Position numbers and translations under genes: made by a program. From Anisakis pegreffii (Eukaryota > Nematoda > Chromadorea > Rhabditida > Anisakidae), in NCBI GenBank assembly GCA_035041965.1, contig JAPYMA010003052.1, positions 124,001 to 188,000 on the forward strand: 64,000 bases of DNA, in the 5' to 3' direction. Under the pieces are notes generated by a model. The model was not told where the DNA came from. It searched no databases and was given only the letters and a program-made list of their open reading frames with translations. Below are positions 11,801 through 24,080 of the stretch, piece by piece (the stretch's first letter is position 1; every line of letters starts with the position of its first letter).

Positions 11801-14739
11801 CAGTTGTTCTTGTGGCTATACTCTATACATTATTGTTTGTTCGAGAAACTTACCAGAATCAATTCATTCCCGTGCAAGGTCACTTTTTTGCTACTAATCT
11901 CCTGTCTCGTTCAGACTGCTATATCCGAATAATTTGCCTTTGCTAGGGATTTTATGTGCTTCGCAGATCATACGAGGCATTGAATGATCATCAACCATTG
12001 ATCATCATCAACCAGAGATTTGGCAATTTTTTAGACATTTCTCACAACAACGAAATTTTTTGGAAGGAATTCTTAATCGAAAGTTTTTTGACCTGGAATT
12101 AAGGGAAATAATGAAAACGTACAATGACAAATGTTTGAATGCTTCAGGCACCGGTTCGCTGTCCAGTCGTCGACCTACGCTTCATTTCAATGATGCTTCG
12201 ACGCCAACCACTACGGGTAGTCCAAGGCGAAATTATTGGAAATCGTTCAAGTTGTTCTTCTATGATCTCGTTGAAGTAGTTGCTGCGCCCAGGCATGGAT
12301 GGGCCAGATTTTGCTTGAACCTTTCAATATGCTTCACTTTTGTTGAATTTTTAGCGATAGGTTTGTTCATCACTCAATCGTTTACTTATTTCGCTTACAT
12401 ATTATTAATGTACGTTTTGTTTGCAATTGGCGCTTATTTCAATAGTAATATCTTTAGCGAGAATTTCAAACAGAAAATACTGAAAGATATGTTGTGATCA
12501 ATCGGATTTTATCATCAAATTTCCTTGATTTTGAGTTGGACCATCTGTATATCGTTACAAAACTACTTCGTTCTGAAACGTTCGCAAAATAAGTACACAC
12601 TCAAAATGAACATGGAGAAGTCGTTTGTAGATCGGTCTTTTGGAAATTATTATTTTTCGGCATATGCCAGTAGGAACTTTCATCATTGTTAACGTTGTGA
12701 GGTTCTCCTTTCTCATTTTGAATGAATATTTAAGGATTGACAATTTCACATTAAGCTATCAAACTAGCAATTTAAACATTTTAACCAACAGTCGGATTTT
12801 CAGATAATCAGCTTCTATTTCTTCTTGTGAAACGATATCCTTTCGAATGGTCGGATAAAACGTTCACCTATTTTTCCACATTTAAGAATCTTGTTTATTC
12901 CGTCGGTATGATAGCCATTCCATTCGTCACATCCAAGGGTTCATGCTTGGGCAAAGGTAAACATGTTTTTCTTTGACAGTGTTTCTGATTCCTTAAAAGA
13001 CGTTCAGGCATTATGAGTTCTTTGATCAAATTCAGTGATGCAAGTGCAAAAGCAGATAAGCAACTGATCATCAAGATGCTCTGATTGATAATTTCTGACA
13101 TCGATTAAGTTTAAGCGCATGAACAGATTGGAATATGAGATGATGATCTGGAAGAGAAAAGTTCATTTAACATCCTTAAAAGCTTGAAGAAATGCCAGAT
13201 TCTATGAAATTTACGAACATATATTTTAATGGTAAATACACTTATCTATCGAATGACAACTTCAATATTTTCGCCGTTTCAATGGCTTATTTACATATTT
13301 CAACATGAATCCATTTCATTCTAAACCTTGCGCTTATCACAAATCATTCAGATTCTTTACTAATAATGATCGGAGTATTTGCCAGCTGTGTACAGTTCGT
13401 ATTATATTCAGTTGCAAACGATACAATGTTAATTTTTATTGGTTGGTTTTTAATTGTAATCAAAATGTTCAAGATTGATGTTACATAGTTCAGGCATTTG
13501 AGATTAGAATGCATTTTTGGAAATGATCCATGTGTAAGATTTGAATTTGTTTGCAAAGATGATGCAGCATGCGATCCGAATGCATTTATATGAATGATAT
13601 ATACTGGAAGGTTGTATGATTAATAAATCTGTGATACACATCAGCAACACCAATGAGAATTAATATACGCGAATTAAGAACAAAGAATGCAACCTGAAGT
13701 TGCAACTTCGCGGGATTCGTCAATGATTGTAGGAATAATACCATGAAGTATAACAGCTGTTTAATTGTAAGATTCAATCTCATTTCAGCCGGATCATTCT
13801 CATGTTTTGCTGGTGCGATAGCACCAGGCTATCGGTCATTCTTACCGAGATTTGTCGCTAAAGAAGAAACCGCTAGACTCTTCGCTATTTTCGGTATTGT
13901 TATGGTAAGAGATACGTATGCTTGAATGGCGTTAAGAATATGTTACACATAAAAATATTCAGCATCTTTTAGTCATCGACTAATAATGACTGAATGAGTA
14001 AGTTCAGATGGAGCGATGATTGCAAAACCAACAACTTCCGTTTGTTATCATCAGTGAAAATTACTATGTAATGATCATGTAATATTCAGTTCCAAATAGT
14101 CTCCTTGCAGGTATTTTGTCCCATTCTCTCAGCATTCGTTTTCAACAATATCTTCAACGCAACCATTGACATGTGGCCTGGATTCGCATATCTTGTGGGC
14201 GCACTCTTCCAATTAATTGTTTTTGTCGGGCAAATGTTTGTTTTCCGCCGAGATTCATATTTCCATTTGCTTTATTGCCTTTCAGAAGTGAAAAATCCGT
14301 TTGATTTGTTGCAATGAAAGAGCAAAATGCACATTATCCGAAAACTTCTATATAATCTCTCGAATGATCTGAACAATGGAATGGTGGAACATTTTTCTCA
14401 ATGGAAGTTTACTCGAGTTCCACGAGGCTTTGTTTCAGTATAATCCATCGACTGATGATGCCACAATGGCGAGAAGAACGGAATGAACTGAACGGAGCCG
14501 AGCAGGAAAGCCTACTTCGGAATGAGGATGATGAAGACGATGAGCCGGATGGACCAGAATCACAACGACGAAATCTCGTTGATCCGAATAGTGCAGATGT
14601 TGGATCAGTAATGAATCGATCCCTGTCAAACACCGCCATCCATTCGTCGAATGCAAGTCCTGCAGCGAGCAGTAACGATACCGGCAGTCCCTTGTTAACT
14701 CAAGATTGTGATCAACAACAAATTAACCAAACAATATAA
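8805..14739 (+). CDS. SLC46-type MFS transporter
   Basis: Twelve exons agree in phase at every junction: 8805-8924, 9356-9507, 9853-9979, 10388-10580, 11057-11265, 11641-11878, 12148-12360, 12804-12956, 13352-13441, 13789-13904, 14111-14235, 14439-14739, giving 678 residues. Helix 1 begins at VEPVIFLFSITFALILTVQP (about 97-116), matching the VEP start of SLC46 proteins. A loop with three N-glycosylation sequons (NET, NVS, NNS) follows. Helix 2 runs into GAWSDGSGGRRRP, the MFS motif A with Asp and paired Arg. Exons 5-6 carry helices 3-6, exon 7 the cytosolic loop and helix 7, and exons 8-11 helices 8-12, including AGSFSCFAGAIAPGYRS. SLC46 members are proton-coupled carriers of folate-like or muramyl-type solutes; the substrate here cannot be read. 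The 90-residue N-terminus and 100-residue acidic, Ser/Asn-rich tail are longer than in vertebrates. The exact member is unknown. Confidence 0.85.
9213..9310 (+). repeat. 22-bp tandem repeat, four copies
   Basis: Four copies of TTATACCGTCAGTTAGGATA plus a two-base linker start at 9213, 9235, 9257 and 9279. They are nearly identical (one changed base in the third copy) and are followed by a partial fifth copy. They lie in intron 1 of the transporter gene, about 45 bases before the exon 2 acceptor at 9356. Confidence 0.9.
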
Positions 14740-14934
14740 CTTTACGATTCAGTTTTTTAATGACTTCGATGAAGCTATGACTCGATTAAACTATAACTTA
14801 TTAGATTCAAGCAGACTAAAAAAACTATAACTTATTCCTCTCAACATCTTTATCTTTTCATTTCAAGGAGCTTAAAATTCAATCAATTGATGCTCTAATT
14901 GCACGATTTCAATATTTTGTTTGCATCTTCTCAG

Positions 14935-14975
14935 AACGTTCCGTCATGTGACGGTGTATAACGTTCCGTCATATG
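14935..14975 (+). repeat. Direct repeat with embedded hairpin
   Basis: AACGTTCCGTCATGTG (14935) is repeated as AACGTTCCGTCATATG (14960). The first copy extends into CCGTCATGTGACGG, a six-base inverted repeat around two bases. It sits directly before a (TA)n tract and the satellite, about 200 bases after the transporter stop codon. Confidence 0.7.

Positions 14976-14976
<1 letters not shown>

Positions 14977-15039
<63 letters not shown>
14977..15039 (+). repeat. (TA)n microsatellite
   Basis: About 31 uninterrupted TA units, followed by TGTGTGTATATA. An AATAAA at about 15053, roughly 315 bases after the transporter stop, could serve as a polyadenylation signal, which would place this tract in the 3' untranslated region. 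Confidence 0.95.
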
Positions 15040-15045
<6 letters not shown>

Positions 15046-15264
15046 ATATACGCAATAAAAATTATTTATGAAATTTTCTTTTTTGATCGTCGACAATTTA
15101 ACAAAAAAATGTTTTCATATTTCTCCAAACGACAGATTCCATTTGTTACAATTATGCTCATCCATTTCTTCCAACATTTTACATGCTCGGCAACGCTCAT
15201 TTCAGTACACTGCATAGTCGTAAACTGCATACAAATTGATCAAATTGCACATTACTTAAGCAAT

Positions 15265-18200
15265 ACCAGAGTCACCAAAATATCCTGCTCTCAGGTTCGC
15301 CGAGCAACATGCCAATTTTCTTACATCATTGGACTCCCCAGATTCTCTGCATTCAGAAATGTATATGTGTAGTCGAGCGATTTTGCTTACTTGAGGAGAT
15401 ATGGCTGATTATCTGAAGCTATCTTAAGTAGCTCGGCGGCGCTCGTTCCAATACGTTGTATCACTACTGATCAATGTGTATATTACTATAGAGGAATTAG
15501 GGTGACCATCTTCAAACTAACCGTCTCCTCAGGTTTGCCCAATAACATANNNNNNNNNNNNNNNNNNNNNNNNNNNNNNNNNNNNNNNNNNNNNNNNNNN
15601 NNNNNNNNNNNNNNNNNNNNNNNNNNNNNNNNNNNNNNNNNNNNNNNCCCAGATTCTCTGCTTTCACAAATGTATATGTGTTGTCGAGCGATTTTGCTTA
15701 CTTGAGGAGAGATGGCTGATTTTCTGAAGCTATCTTAAGTAGCTCGGCGGCGCTCGTTCCAATACGTTGTATCACTACTGATCAATGTGTATATTACTAT
15801 AGAGGAATTAGGGTGACCATCTTCAAACTAACCGTCTCCTCAGGTTTGCCCAATAACATACCAATTTCTTTACATCATTGGATTCCCCAGATTCTCTGCT
15901 TTCCGCAATGTACATGTGTTGTCGAGTGGTTTTGCTTACTTGAGGAGATATGGCTGATTTTTTGAAGCTATCTTAAGTAGCTCGGCGGCGTTCGTTCCAA
16001 TACGTTGTATCACTACTGATCAATGTGTATATTACTATAGAGGAATTAGGGTGACCATCTTCAAACTAACCGTCTCCTCAGGTTTGCCCAATAACATACC
16101 AATTTCTTTACATCATTGGATTCCCCAGATTCTCTGCTTTCAGAAATGTATGTGTGTTGTCGAGTGGTTTTGCTTACTTGAGGAGATATGGCTGATTTTC
16201 TGAAGCTATCTTAAGTAGCTCGGCGGCGTTCGTTCCAATACGTTGTATCACTACTGATCAATGTGTATATTACTATAGAGGAATTAGGGTGACCATCTTC
16301 AAACTAACCGTCTCCTCAGGTTTGCCCAATAACATACCAATTTCTTTACATCATTGGATTCCCCAGATTCTCTGCTTTCCGCAATGTACATGTGTTGTCG
16401 AGCGATTTTTCTTACTTGAGGAGATATGGCTGATTATCTGAAGCTATCTTAAGTAGCTCGGCGGCGCTCGTTCCAATACGTTGTATCACTACTGATCAAT
16501 GTGTATATTACTATAGAGGAATTAGGGTGACCATCTTCAAACTAACCGTCTCCTCAGGTTTGCCCAATAACATACCAATTTCTTTACATCATTGGATTCC
16601 CCAGATTCTCTGCTTTCAGAAATGTATATGTGTTGTCGAGCGATTTTGCTTACTTGAGGAGAGATGGCTGATTTTCTGAAGCTATCTTAAGTAGCTCGGC
16701 GGCGCTCGTTCCAATACGTTGTATCACTACTGATCAATGTGTATATTACTGTAGAGGAATTAGGGTGACCATCTTCAAACTAACCGTCTCCTCAGGTTTG
16801 CCCAATAACATACCAATTTCTTTACATCATTGGATTCCCCAGATTCTCTGCTTTCAGCAATGTATATGTGTTGTCGAGCGATTTTTCTTACTTGAGGAGA
16901 TATGGCTGATTATCTGAAGCTATCTTAAGTAGCTCGGCGGCGCTCGTTCCAATACGTTGTATCACTACTGATCAATGTGTATATTACTATAGAGGAATTA
17001 GGGTGACCATCTTCAAACTAACCGTCTCCTCAGGTTTGCCCAATAACATACCAATTTCTTTACATCATTGGATTCCCCAGATTCTCTGCTTTCAGAAATG
17101 TATGTGTGTTGTCGAGTGGTTTTGCTTACTTGAGGAGATATGGCTGATTTTCTGAAGCTATCTTAAGTAGCTCGGCGGCGTTCGTTCCAATACGTTGTAT
17201 CACTACTGATCAATGTGTATATTACTATAGAGGAATTAGGGTGACCATCTTCAAACTAACCGTCTCCTCAGGTTTGCCCAATAACATACCAATTTCTTTA
17301 CATCATTGGATTCCCCAGATTCTCTGCTTTCCGCAATGTACATGTGTTGTCGAGCGATTTTTCTTACTTGAGGAGATATGGCTGATTATCTGAAGCTATC
17401 TTAAGTAGCTCGGCGGCGCTCGTTCCAATACGTTGTATCACTACTGATCAATGTGTATATTACTATAGAGGAATTAGGGTGACCATCTTCAAACTAACCG
17501 TCTCCTCAGGTTTGCCCAATAACATACCAATTTCTTTACATCATTGGATTCCCCAGATTCTCTGCTTTCAGAAATGTATATGTGTTGTCGAGCGATTTTG
17601 CTTACTTGAGGAGAGATGGCTGATTTTCTGAAGCTATCTTAAGTAGCTCGGCGGCGCTCGTTCCAATACGTTGTATCACTACTGATCAATGTGTATATTA
17701 CTATAGAGGAATTAGGGTGACCATCTTCAAACTAACCGTCTCCTCAGGTTTGCCCAATAACATACCAATTTCTTTACATCATTGGATTCCCCAGATTCTC
17801 TGCTTTCAGAAATGTATATGTGTTGTCGAGCGATTTTGCTTACTTGAGGAGATATGGCTGATTATCTGAAGCTATCTTAAGTAGCTCGGCGGCGCTCGTT
17901 CCAATACGTTGTATCACTACTGATCAATGTGTATATTACTATAGAGGAATTAGGGTGACCATCTTCAAACTAACCGTCTCCTCAGGTTTGCCCAATAACA
18001 TACCAATTTCTTTACATCATTGGATTCCCCAGATTCTCTGCTTTCAGAAATGTATGTGTGTTGTCGAGTGGTTTTGCTTACTTGAGGAGATATGGCTGAT
18101 TTTCTGAAGCTATCTTAAGTAGCTCGGCGGCGCTGTTTCCAATACGTTGTATCACTACTGATCAATGTGTATATTACTATAGAGGAATTAGGGTGACCAT

Positions 18201-21200
18201 CTTCAAACTAACCGTCTCCTCAGGTTTGCCCAATAACATACCAATTTCTTTACATCATTGGATTCCCCAGATTCTCTGCTTTCCGCAATGTACATGTGTT
18301 GTCGAGTGGTTTTGCTTACTTGAGGAGATATGGCTGATTTTTTGAAGCTATCTTAAGTAGCTCGGCGGCGTTCGTTCCAATACGTTGTATCACTACTGAT
18401 CAATGTGTATATTACTATAGAGGAATTAGGGTGACCATCTTCAAACTAACCGTCTCCTCAGGTTTGCCCAATAACATACCAATTTCTTTACATCATTGGA
18501 TTCCCCAGATTCTCTGCTTTCCGCAATGTACATGTGTTGTCGAGTGGTTTTGCTTACTTGAGGAGATATGGCTGATTTTTTGAAGCTATCTTAAGTAGCT
18601 CGGCGGCGTTCGTTCCAATACGTTGTATCACTACTGATCAATGTGTATATTACTATAGAGGAATTAGGGTGACCATCTTCAAACTAACCGTCTCCTCAGG
18701 TTTGCCCAATAACATACCAATTTCTTTACATCATTGGATTCCCCAGATTCTCTGCTTTCAGAAATGTATATGTGTTGTCGAGTGGTTTTGCTTACTTGAG
18801 GAGATATGGCTGATTTTCTGAAGCTATCTTAAGTAGCTCGGCGGCGTTCGTTCCAATACGTTGTATCACTACTGATCAATGTGTATATTACTATAGAGGA
18901 ATTAGGGTGACCATCTTCAAACTAACCGTCTCCTCAGGTTTGCCCAATAACATACCAATTTCTTTACATCATTGGATTCCCCAGATTCTCTGCTTTCCGC
19001 AATGTACATGTGTTGTCGAGCGATTTTTCTTACTTGAGGAGATATGGCTGATTATCTGAAGCTATCTTAAGTAGCTCGGCGGCGCTCGTTCCAATACGTT
19101 GTATCACTACTGATCAATGTGTATATTACTATAGAGGAATTAGGGTGACCATCTTCAAACTAACCGTCTCCTCAGGTTTGCCCAATAACATACCAATTTC
19201 TTTACATCATTGGATTCCCCAGATTCTCTGCTTTCAGAAATGTATATGTGTTGTCGAGCGATTTTGCTTACTTGAGGAGATATGGCTGATTATCTGAAGC
19301 TATCTTAAGTAGCTCGGCGGCGCTCGTTCCAATACGTTGTATCACTACTGATCAATGTGTATATTACTGTAGAGGAATTAGGGTGACCATCTTCAAACTA
19401 ACCGTCTCCTCAGGTTTGCCCAATAACATACCAATTTCTTTACATCATTGGATTCCCCAGATTCTCTGCTTTCCGCAATGTACATGTGTTGTCGAGCGAT
19501 TTTTCTTACTTGAGGAGATATGGCTGATTATCTGAAGCTATCTTAAGTAGCTCGGCGGCGCTCGTTCCAATACGTTGTATCACTACTGATCAATGTGTAT
19601 ATTACTATAGAGGAATTAGGGTGACCATCTTCAAACTAACCGTCTCCTCAGGTTTGCCCAATAACATACCAATTTCTTTACATCATTGGATTCCCCAGAT
19701 TCTCTGCTTTCAGAAATGTATATGTGTTGTCGAGTGGTTTTGCTTACTTGAGGAGATATGGCTGATTTTTTGAAGCTATCTTAAGTAGCTCGGCGGCGCT
19801 GTTTCCAATACGTTTTATCACTACTGATCAATGTGTACATTACTATAGAGGAATTAGGGTGACCATCTTCAAACTAACCGTCTCCTCAGGTTTGCCCAAT
19901 AACATACCAATTTCTTTACATCATTGGATTCCCCAGATTCTCTGCTTTCAGCAATGTATATGTGTTGTCGAGCAGTTTTTCTTACTTGAGGAGATATGGC
20001 TGATTTTCTGAAGCTATCTTAAGTAGCTCGGCGGCGTTCGTTCCAATACGTTGTATCACTACTGATCAATGTGTATATTACTATAGAGGAATTAGGGTGA
20101 CCATCTTCAAACTAACCGTCTCCTCAGGTTTGCCCAATAACATACCAATTTCTTTACATCATTGGATTCCCCAGATTCTCTGCTTTCAGAAATGTATGTG
20201 TGTTGTCGAGTGGTTTTGCTTACTTGAGGAGATATGGCTGATTTTCTGAAGCTATCTTAAGTAGCTCGGCGGCGTTCGTTCCAATACGTTGTATCACTAC
20301 TGATCAATGTGTATATTACTATAGAGGAATTAGGGTGACCATCTTCAAACTAACCGTCTCCTCAGGTTTGCCCAATAACATACCAATTTCTTTACATCAT
20401 TGGATTCCCCAGATTCTCTGCTTTCCGCAATGTACATGTGTTGTCGAGCGATTTTTCTTACTTGAGGAGATATGGCTGATTATCTGAAGCTATCTTAAGT
20501 AGCTCGGCGGCGCTCGTTCCAATACGTTGTATCACTACTGATCAATGTGTATATTACTATAGAGGAATTAGGGTGACCATCTTCAAACTAACCGTCTCCT
20601 CAGGTTTGCCCAATAACATACCAATTTCTTTACATCATTGGATTCCCCAGATTCTCTGCTTTCAGAAATGTATATGTGTTGTCGAGCGATTTTGCTTACT
20701 TGAGGAGAGATGGCTGATTTTCTGAAGCTATCTTAAGTAGCTCGGCGGCGCTCGTTCCAATACGTTGTATCACTACTGATCAATGTGTATATTACTGTAG
20801 AGGAATTAGGGTGACCATCTTCAAACTAACCGTCTCCTCAGGTTTGCCCAATAACATACCAATTTCTTTACATCATTGGATTCCCCAGATTCTCTGCTTT
20901 CCGCAATGTAGATGTGTTGTCGAGCGATTTTTCTTACTTGAGGAGATATGGCTGATTATCTGAAGCTATCTTAAGTAGCTCGGCGGCGCTCGTTCCAATA
21001 CGTTGTATCACTACTGATCAATGTGTATATTACTATAGAGGAATTAGGGTGACCATCTTCAAACTAACCGTCTCCTCAGGTTTGCCCAATAACATACCAA
21101 TTTCTTTACATCATTGGATTCTCCAGATTCTCTGCTTTCAGAAATGTATGTGGGTTGTCGAGTGGTTTTGCTTACTTGAGGAGATACGGCTGATTTTCTG

Positions 21201-21770
21201 AAGCTATCTTAAGTAGCTGGGCGGCGCTGTTTCCAATACGTTTTATCACTACTGATCAATGTGTATATTACTATAGAGGAATTAGGGTGACCATCTTCAA
21301 ACTAACCGTCTCCTCAGGTTTGCCCAATAACATACCAATTTCTTTACATCATTGGATTCCCCAGATTCTCTGCTTTCAGAAATGTATATGTGTTGTCGAG
21401 TGGTTTTGCTTACTTGAGGAGATATGGCTGATTTTCTGAAGCTATCTTAAGTAGCTCGGCGGCGCTCGTTCCAATACGTTGTATCACTACTGATCAATGT
21501 GTATATTACTATAGAGGAATTAGGGTGACCATCTTCAAACTAACCGTCTCCTCAGGTTTGCCCAATAACATACCAATTTCTTTACATCATTGGATTCCCC
21601 AGATTCTCTGCTTTCAGAAATGTATATGTGTTGTCGAGCGATTTTGCTTACTTGAGGAGATATGGTTGAGTTTCTGAAGCTATCTCGGATAGCTCCTCGG
21701 CGCTCAATGCAATGTGTGTCGATGAATTTGCTCTAGCAGTATCAGGGTCACCACCTTCAAACTAGTTCTT
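15265..21770 (+). repeat. 238-bp satellite array, about 27 units
   Basis: The marker GAGGAATTAGGGTGACCATC recurs every 238 bp from 15802 to 21514 (25 positions, exactly in register). One further marker lies before the assembly gap (15491) and one decayed copy near 21750. About 150 bp of each unit is almost invariant. A segment of about 90 bp around the GTGTTGTCGAG site exists in several recurring versions. Each unit holds AGCTATCTTAAGTAGCT, a near-palindrome. No open frame is kept across units and no RNA-gene promoter is evident. The first and last units are clearly more diverged, as expected at the edges of an array. Confidence 0.97.
15550..15647. other. Assembly gap of 98 N
   Basis: The gap lies inside the satellite, between AATAACATA and CCCAGATTC. 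In intact units these are 25 bases apart, so 98 N is 73 too many for no missing unit and 165 too few for one. The true array length is therefore unknown and the array may be collapsed. Confidence 0.98.
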
Positions 21771-22422
21771 CGCGTTTTCAAATCTTTGACGTCTTTTTAT
21801 CGTCACCTTAATGATCCACTTGCTATTTCTGCATAATACACAATTCGGTTCAGCTGATGATGATGTTTATCAATCAGAGTGGATTGGCCAATAACATCTA
21901 AGGTAGTACTTACACAGCGATGACCATTGACAACATCAAAAAAAAATTTAATGCCAATAATGGCATCTTCCAGAACAATCATATCAATGATTACGCATAT
22001 ATCACTGTATAATTGAACGAAAATAAAAATCATTCGGTATGACCTGAAAGCAAAAAGCAACACTGTAGAATTTTACCTATCACAAATCAGCTCGAAGCAA
22101 TTGGATTATGCAATGGAATGAAGAAATACATTTGTTAATGGATTATAAAGGAAATGCATCACCACATATTGGATTAGGCACGTTTGGAATACAATGAGCA
22201 AGTGGTGAGCAAGTGGTCTGTTGAGCTGTCGACGGATGAATTTTTTGTCCTTTCAAGTCATTGATTTATAGCAAATGGCAATAATATCCATTCATTGAAG
22301 AACGCAATGATGAAAGAATTGAATGTGCTCAATCGGTGATTTAAGTTTCCGAATGATTGGTCATCACCTTAACAGTTCGTCTTTGGAGTATCGAAGCAGC
22401 TGCACAGAATGGTCGAAGAACA
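21771..22422. other. Spacer between satellite and the next gene
   Basis: No gene is seen. The minus-strand open frame at 21803-22063 has no splice sites or motifs that would join it to the neighbouring gene. The stretch probably includes the 3' untranslated region of the minus-strand gene ending at 22423. Confidence 0.5.
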
Positions 22423-24061
22423 CTACGAGTCTGTTGCGACTGCGGGTTGGGGTGAAGGCTCAGGAAGTTGGGTCTTCTGAACGAACATCAACTTCCACAT
22501 ATAACTATCACTCATATTCAAGAAATACAAATCACGGTTCAATTCGAGCACAAATTTTACGATGTTCTTTCGTTGCAGTATCGCACTCACCAATATCATC
22601 AACGCTCCGATACAGACAAACAATGAACCGGTTACAACGAATGGCGTCTCGGATTGCTGAAATTTCAGCACATTTTCCTCCGTTTAGTTTCTTCAGTTAA
22701 AAGTTAACTATAAACTGATCTGTTAGAGGAAAATCTGGGGTTTTTTTTCGCAATGAATCTACGTGAAAATACGCAATTCTAGGAATATTCGGTAGTAAAA
22801 GAATTATCTCCGATCGAGCAAGGATATGTGACCAGATAGATCATGTAGATGTCACTTTATGAAACGTTAGAATTTACGAGAGAATTTCAATTTTTTTCAT
22901 GAAATTAACCTGACAAAGTACAATGATCCCACTGAGAATAAGCATGAGACCGACGGCAAAAAGTCCAGCTACAGTGAGCACCGTGCCAGGTGAATTCGGG
23001 CCCATATTTGGTTTGATGTGCTAAAAAAAGAAGAAGCCAGAACTCAAAAGGAATCATGAAATTTCTAAAATCATAAATTGCGCACAATGAAAGATCTCAA
23101 TAATTCATTGCCATTAAAATATCCAGTCTATAAACTCATTGCAAAAAAATCACATCAAAATATAAGTGAAATTCTGGCAAATAAAGTTCGTTAAGACAAT
23201 TTCATATTGTAAATTTCTCAAAGGTAAAATATATGGCTGAATTCACCAATACAAATTAGTAGTAGCACAGAAATTGTTAATTGTGAATAAACTGATTGTG
23301 AATAAATTTCTCAGGAAGTCAACATTGAGAGTTGTATCGATTTTGAAAGGGAAGAGTAGAAACAAGAACGATAAGTGAGCGCACTGTTAACGACCTTATC
23401 AAACACGGGTGTCTCCATAACAAGAAGTGAATCTTGGCGTGCCGTTGAATAGTTTCTCTTTGGCACAGTCAAACGTAAGTTCATGCCAGCCGGATACTGG
23501 TTGTTCTTAAATGCTTGCACTATTTCAAACTTAAAATAAACTATCAATTAATCATTTTCAAATCAGTTCATAAAAACAAAGTTGTTATTTAAACATTTAC
23601 TAAATAACACTTCATCTTAACATAATGACCTCCCCAGAATATAGATTTTTCATTGGGCATTTCCAGCACATATTAGACAGCAATGAACCTGAAAATTGTT
23701 GATTGAGATTTGAAGATTTCAAGATTCTTCTCATCCGAATATTTTGATCTTCGGATAGATATACATACTTCTGCAGTGAAATCTTTACTCACTAAAAAAT
23801 ATTCCCTCCTCTTGTTGCTGAAACTACATTGCGTGAATACGTAAGAAAACGGGTTACTCTAAAATCTTAACAAAAGATTTGAATGGTCAGAAAAGACCGG
23901 AAAGAGTTATCAAAAATAGATTGAATGGCAAAACAAATGGATAAACTGTATCAACGTACATCTGAACTCGACGAGGACGAAGGGCCATTGTGCTTAAGGT
24001 GCAAATCGCTCGCATTAAGCGGTGATGGATCCAACGAAACTGACTCTCTATTTGTGTGCAT
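22423..24061 (-). CDS. Two-helix membrane protein, unrecognised family (paralogue B)
   Basis: Exons, in coding order, are 24061-23960, 23529-23395, 23020-22910 and 22656-22423; all junctions are phase 0 and give 193 residues. Exon 1 is Ser-rich and ends in a run of six Ser and an Asp. Exon 2 carries VPKRNYSTARQDSL, exon 3 the first helix (VLTVAGLFAVGLMLILSGII, then VLCQ), and exon 4 the second helix (FVVTGSLFVCIGALMILVSA, then ILQRKN) and a longer tail ending in Pro/Ser/Ala. The gene at 3215-4979 has the same intron after LCQ and the same length within six residues. The start is chosen because CCTCTTTCAG lies 10 bases upstream. The exon 2 acceptor (TTTAAG) is the weakest junction; two further in-frame AG sites exist. 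Function is unknown. Confidence 0.72.
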
Positions 24062-24070
24062 TTTCTTACC

Positions 24071-24080
24071 GCTGAAAGAG
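24071..24080 (-). promoter_or_regulatory. Probable trans-splice acceptor
   Basis: On the minus strand CTCTTTCAG precedes the ATG at 24061 by ten bases, with no open coding exon before it. This is a near-perfect nematode 3' splice site in the usual place for spliced-leader addition. Confidence 0.55.

Noticed and set aside
14409..14656. Two minus-strand frames
   Set aside because: They are antisense to the last exon of the transporter gene and arise from its acidic codons.
15265..21770. CRISPR array or RNA gene cluster
   Set aside because: The periodic unit is one continuous 238-bp sequence without short repeats and unique spacers, the genome is eukaryotic, and no 5S, spliced-leader or snRNA core was seen.
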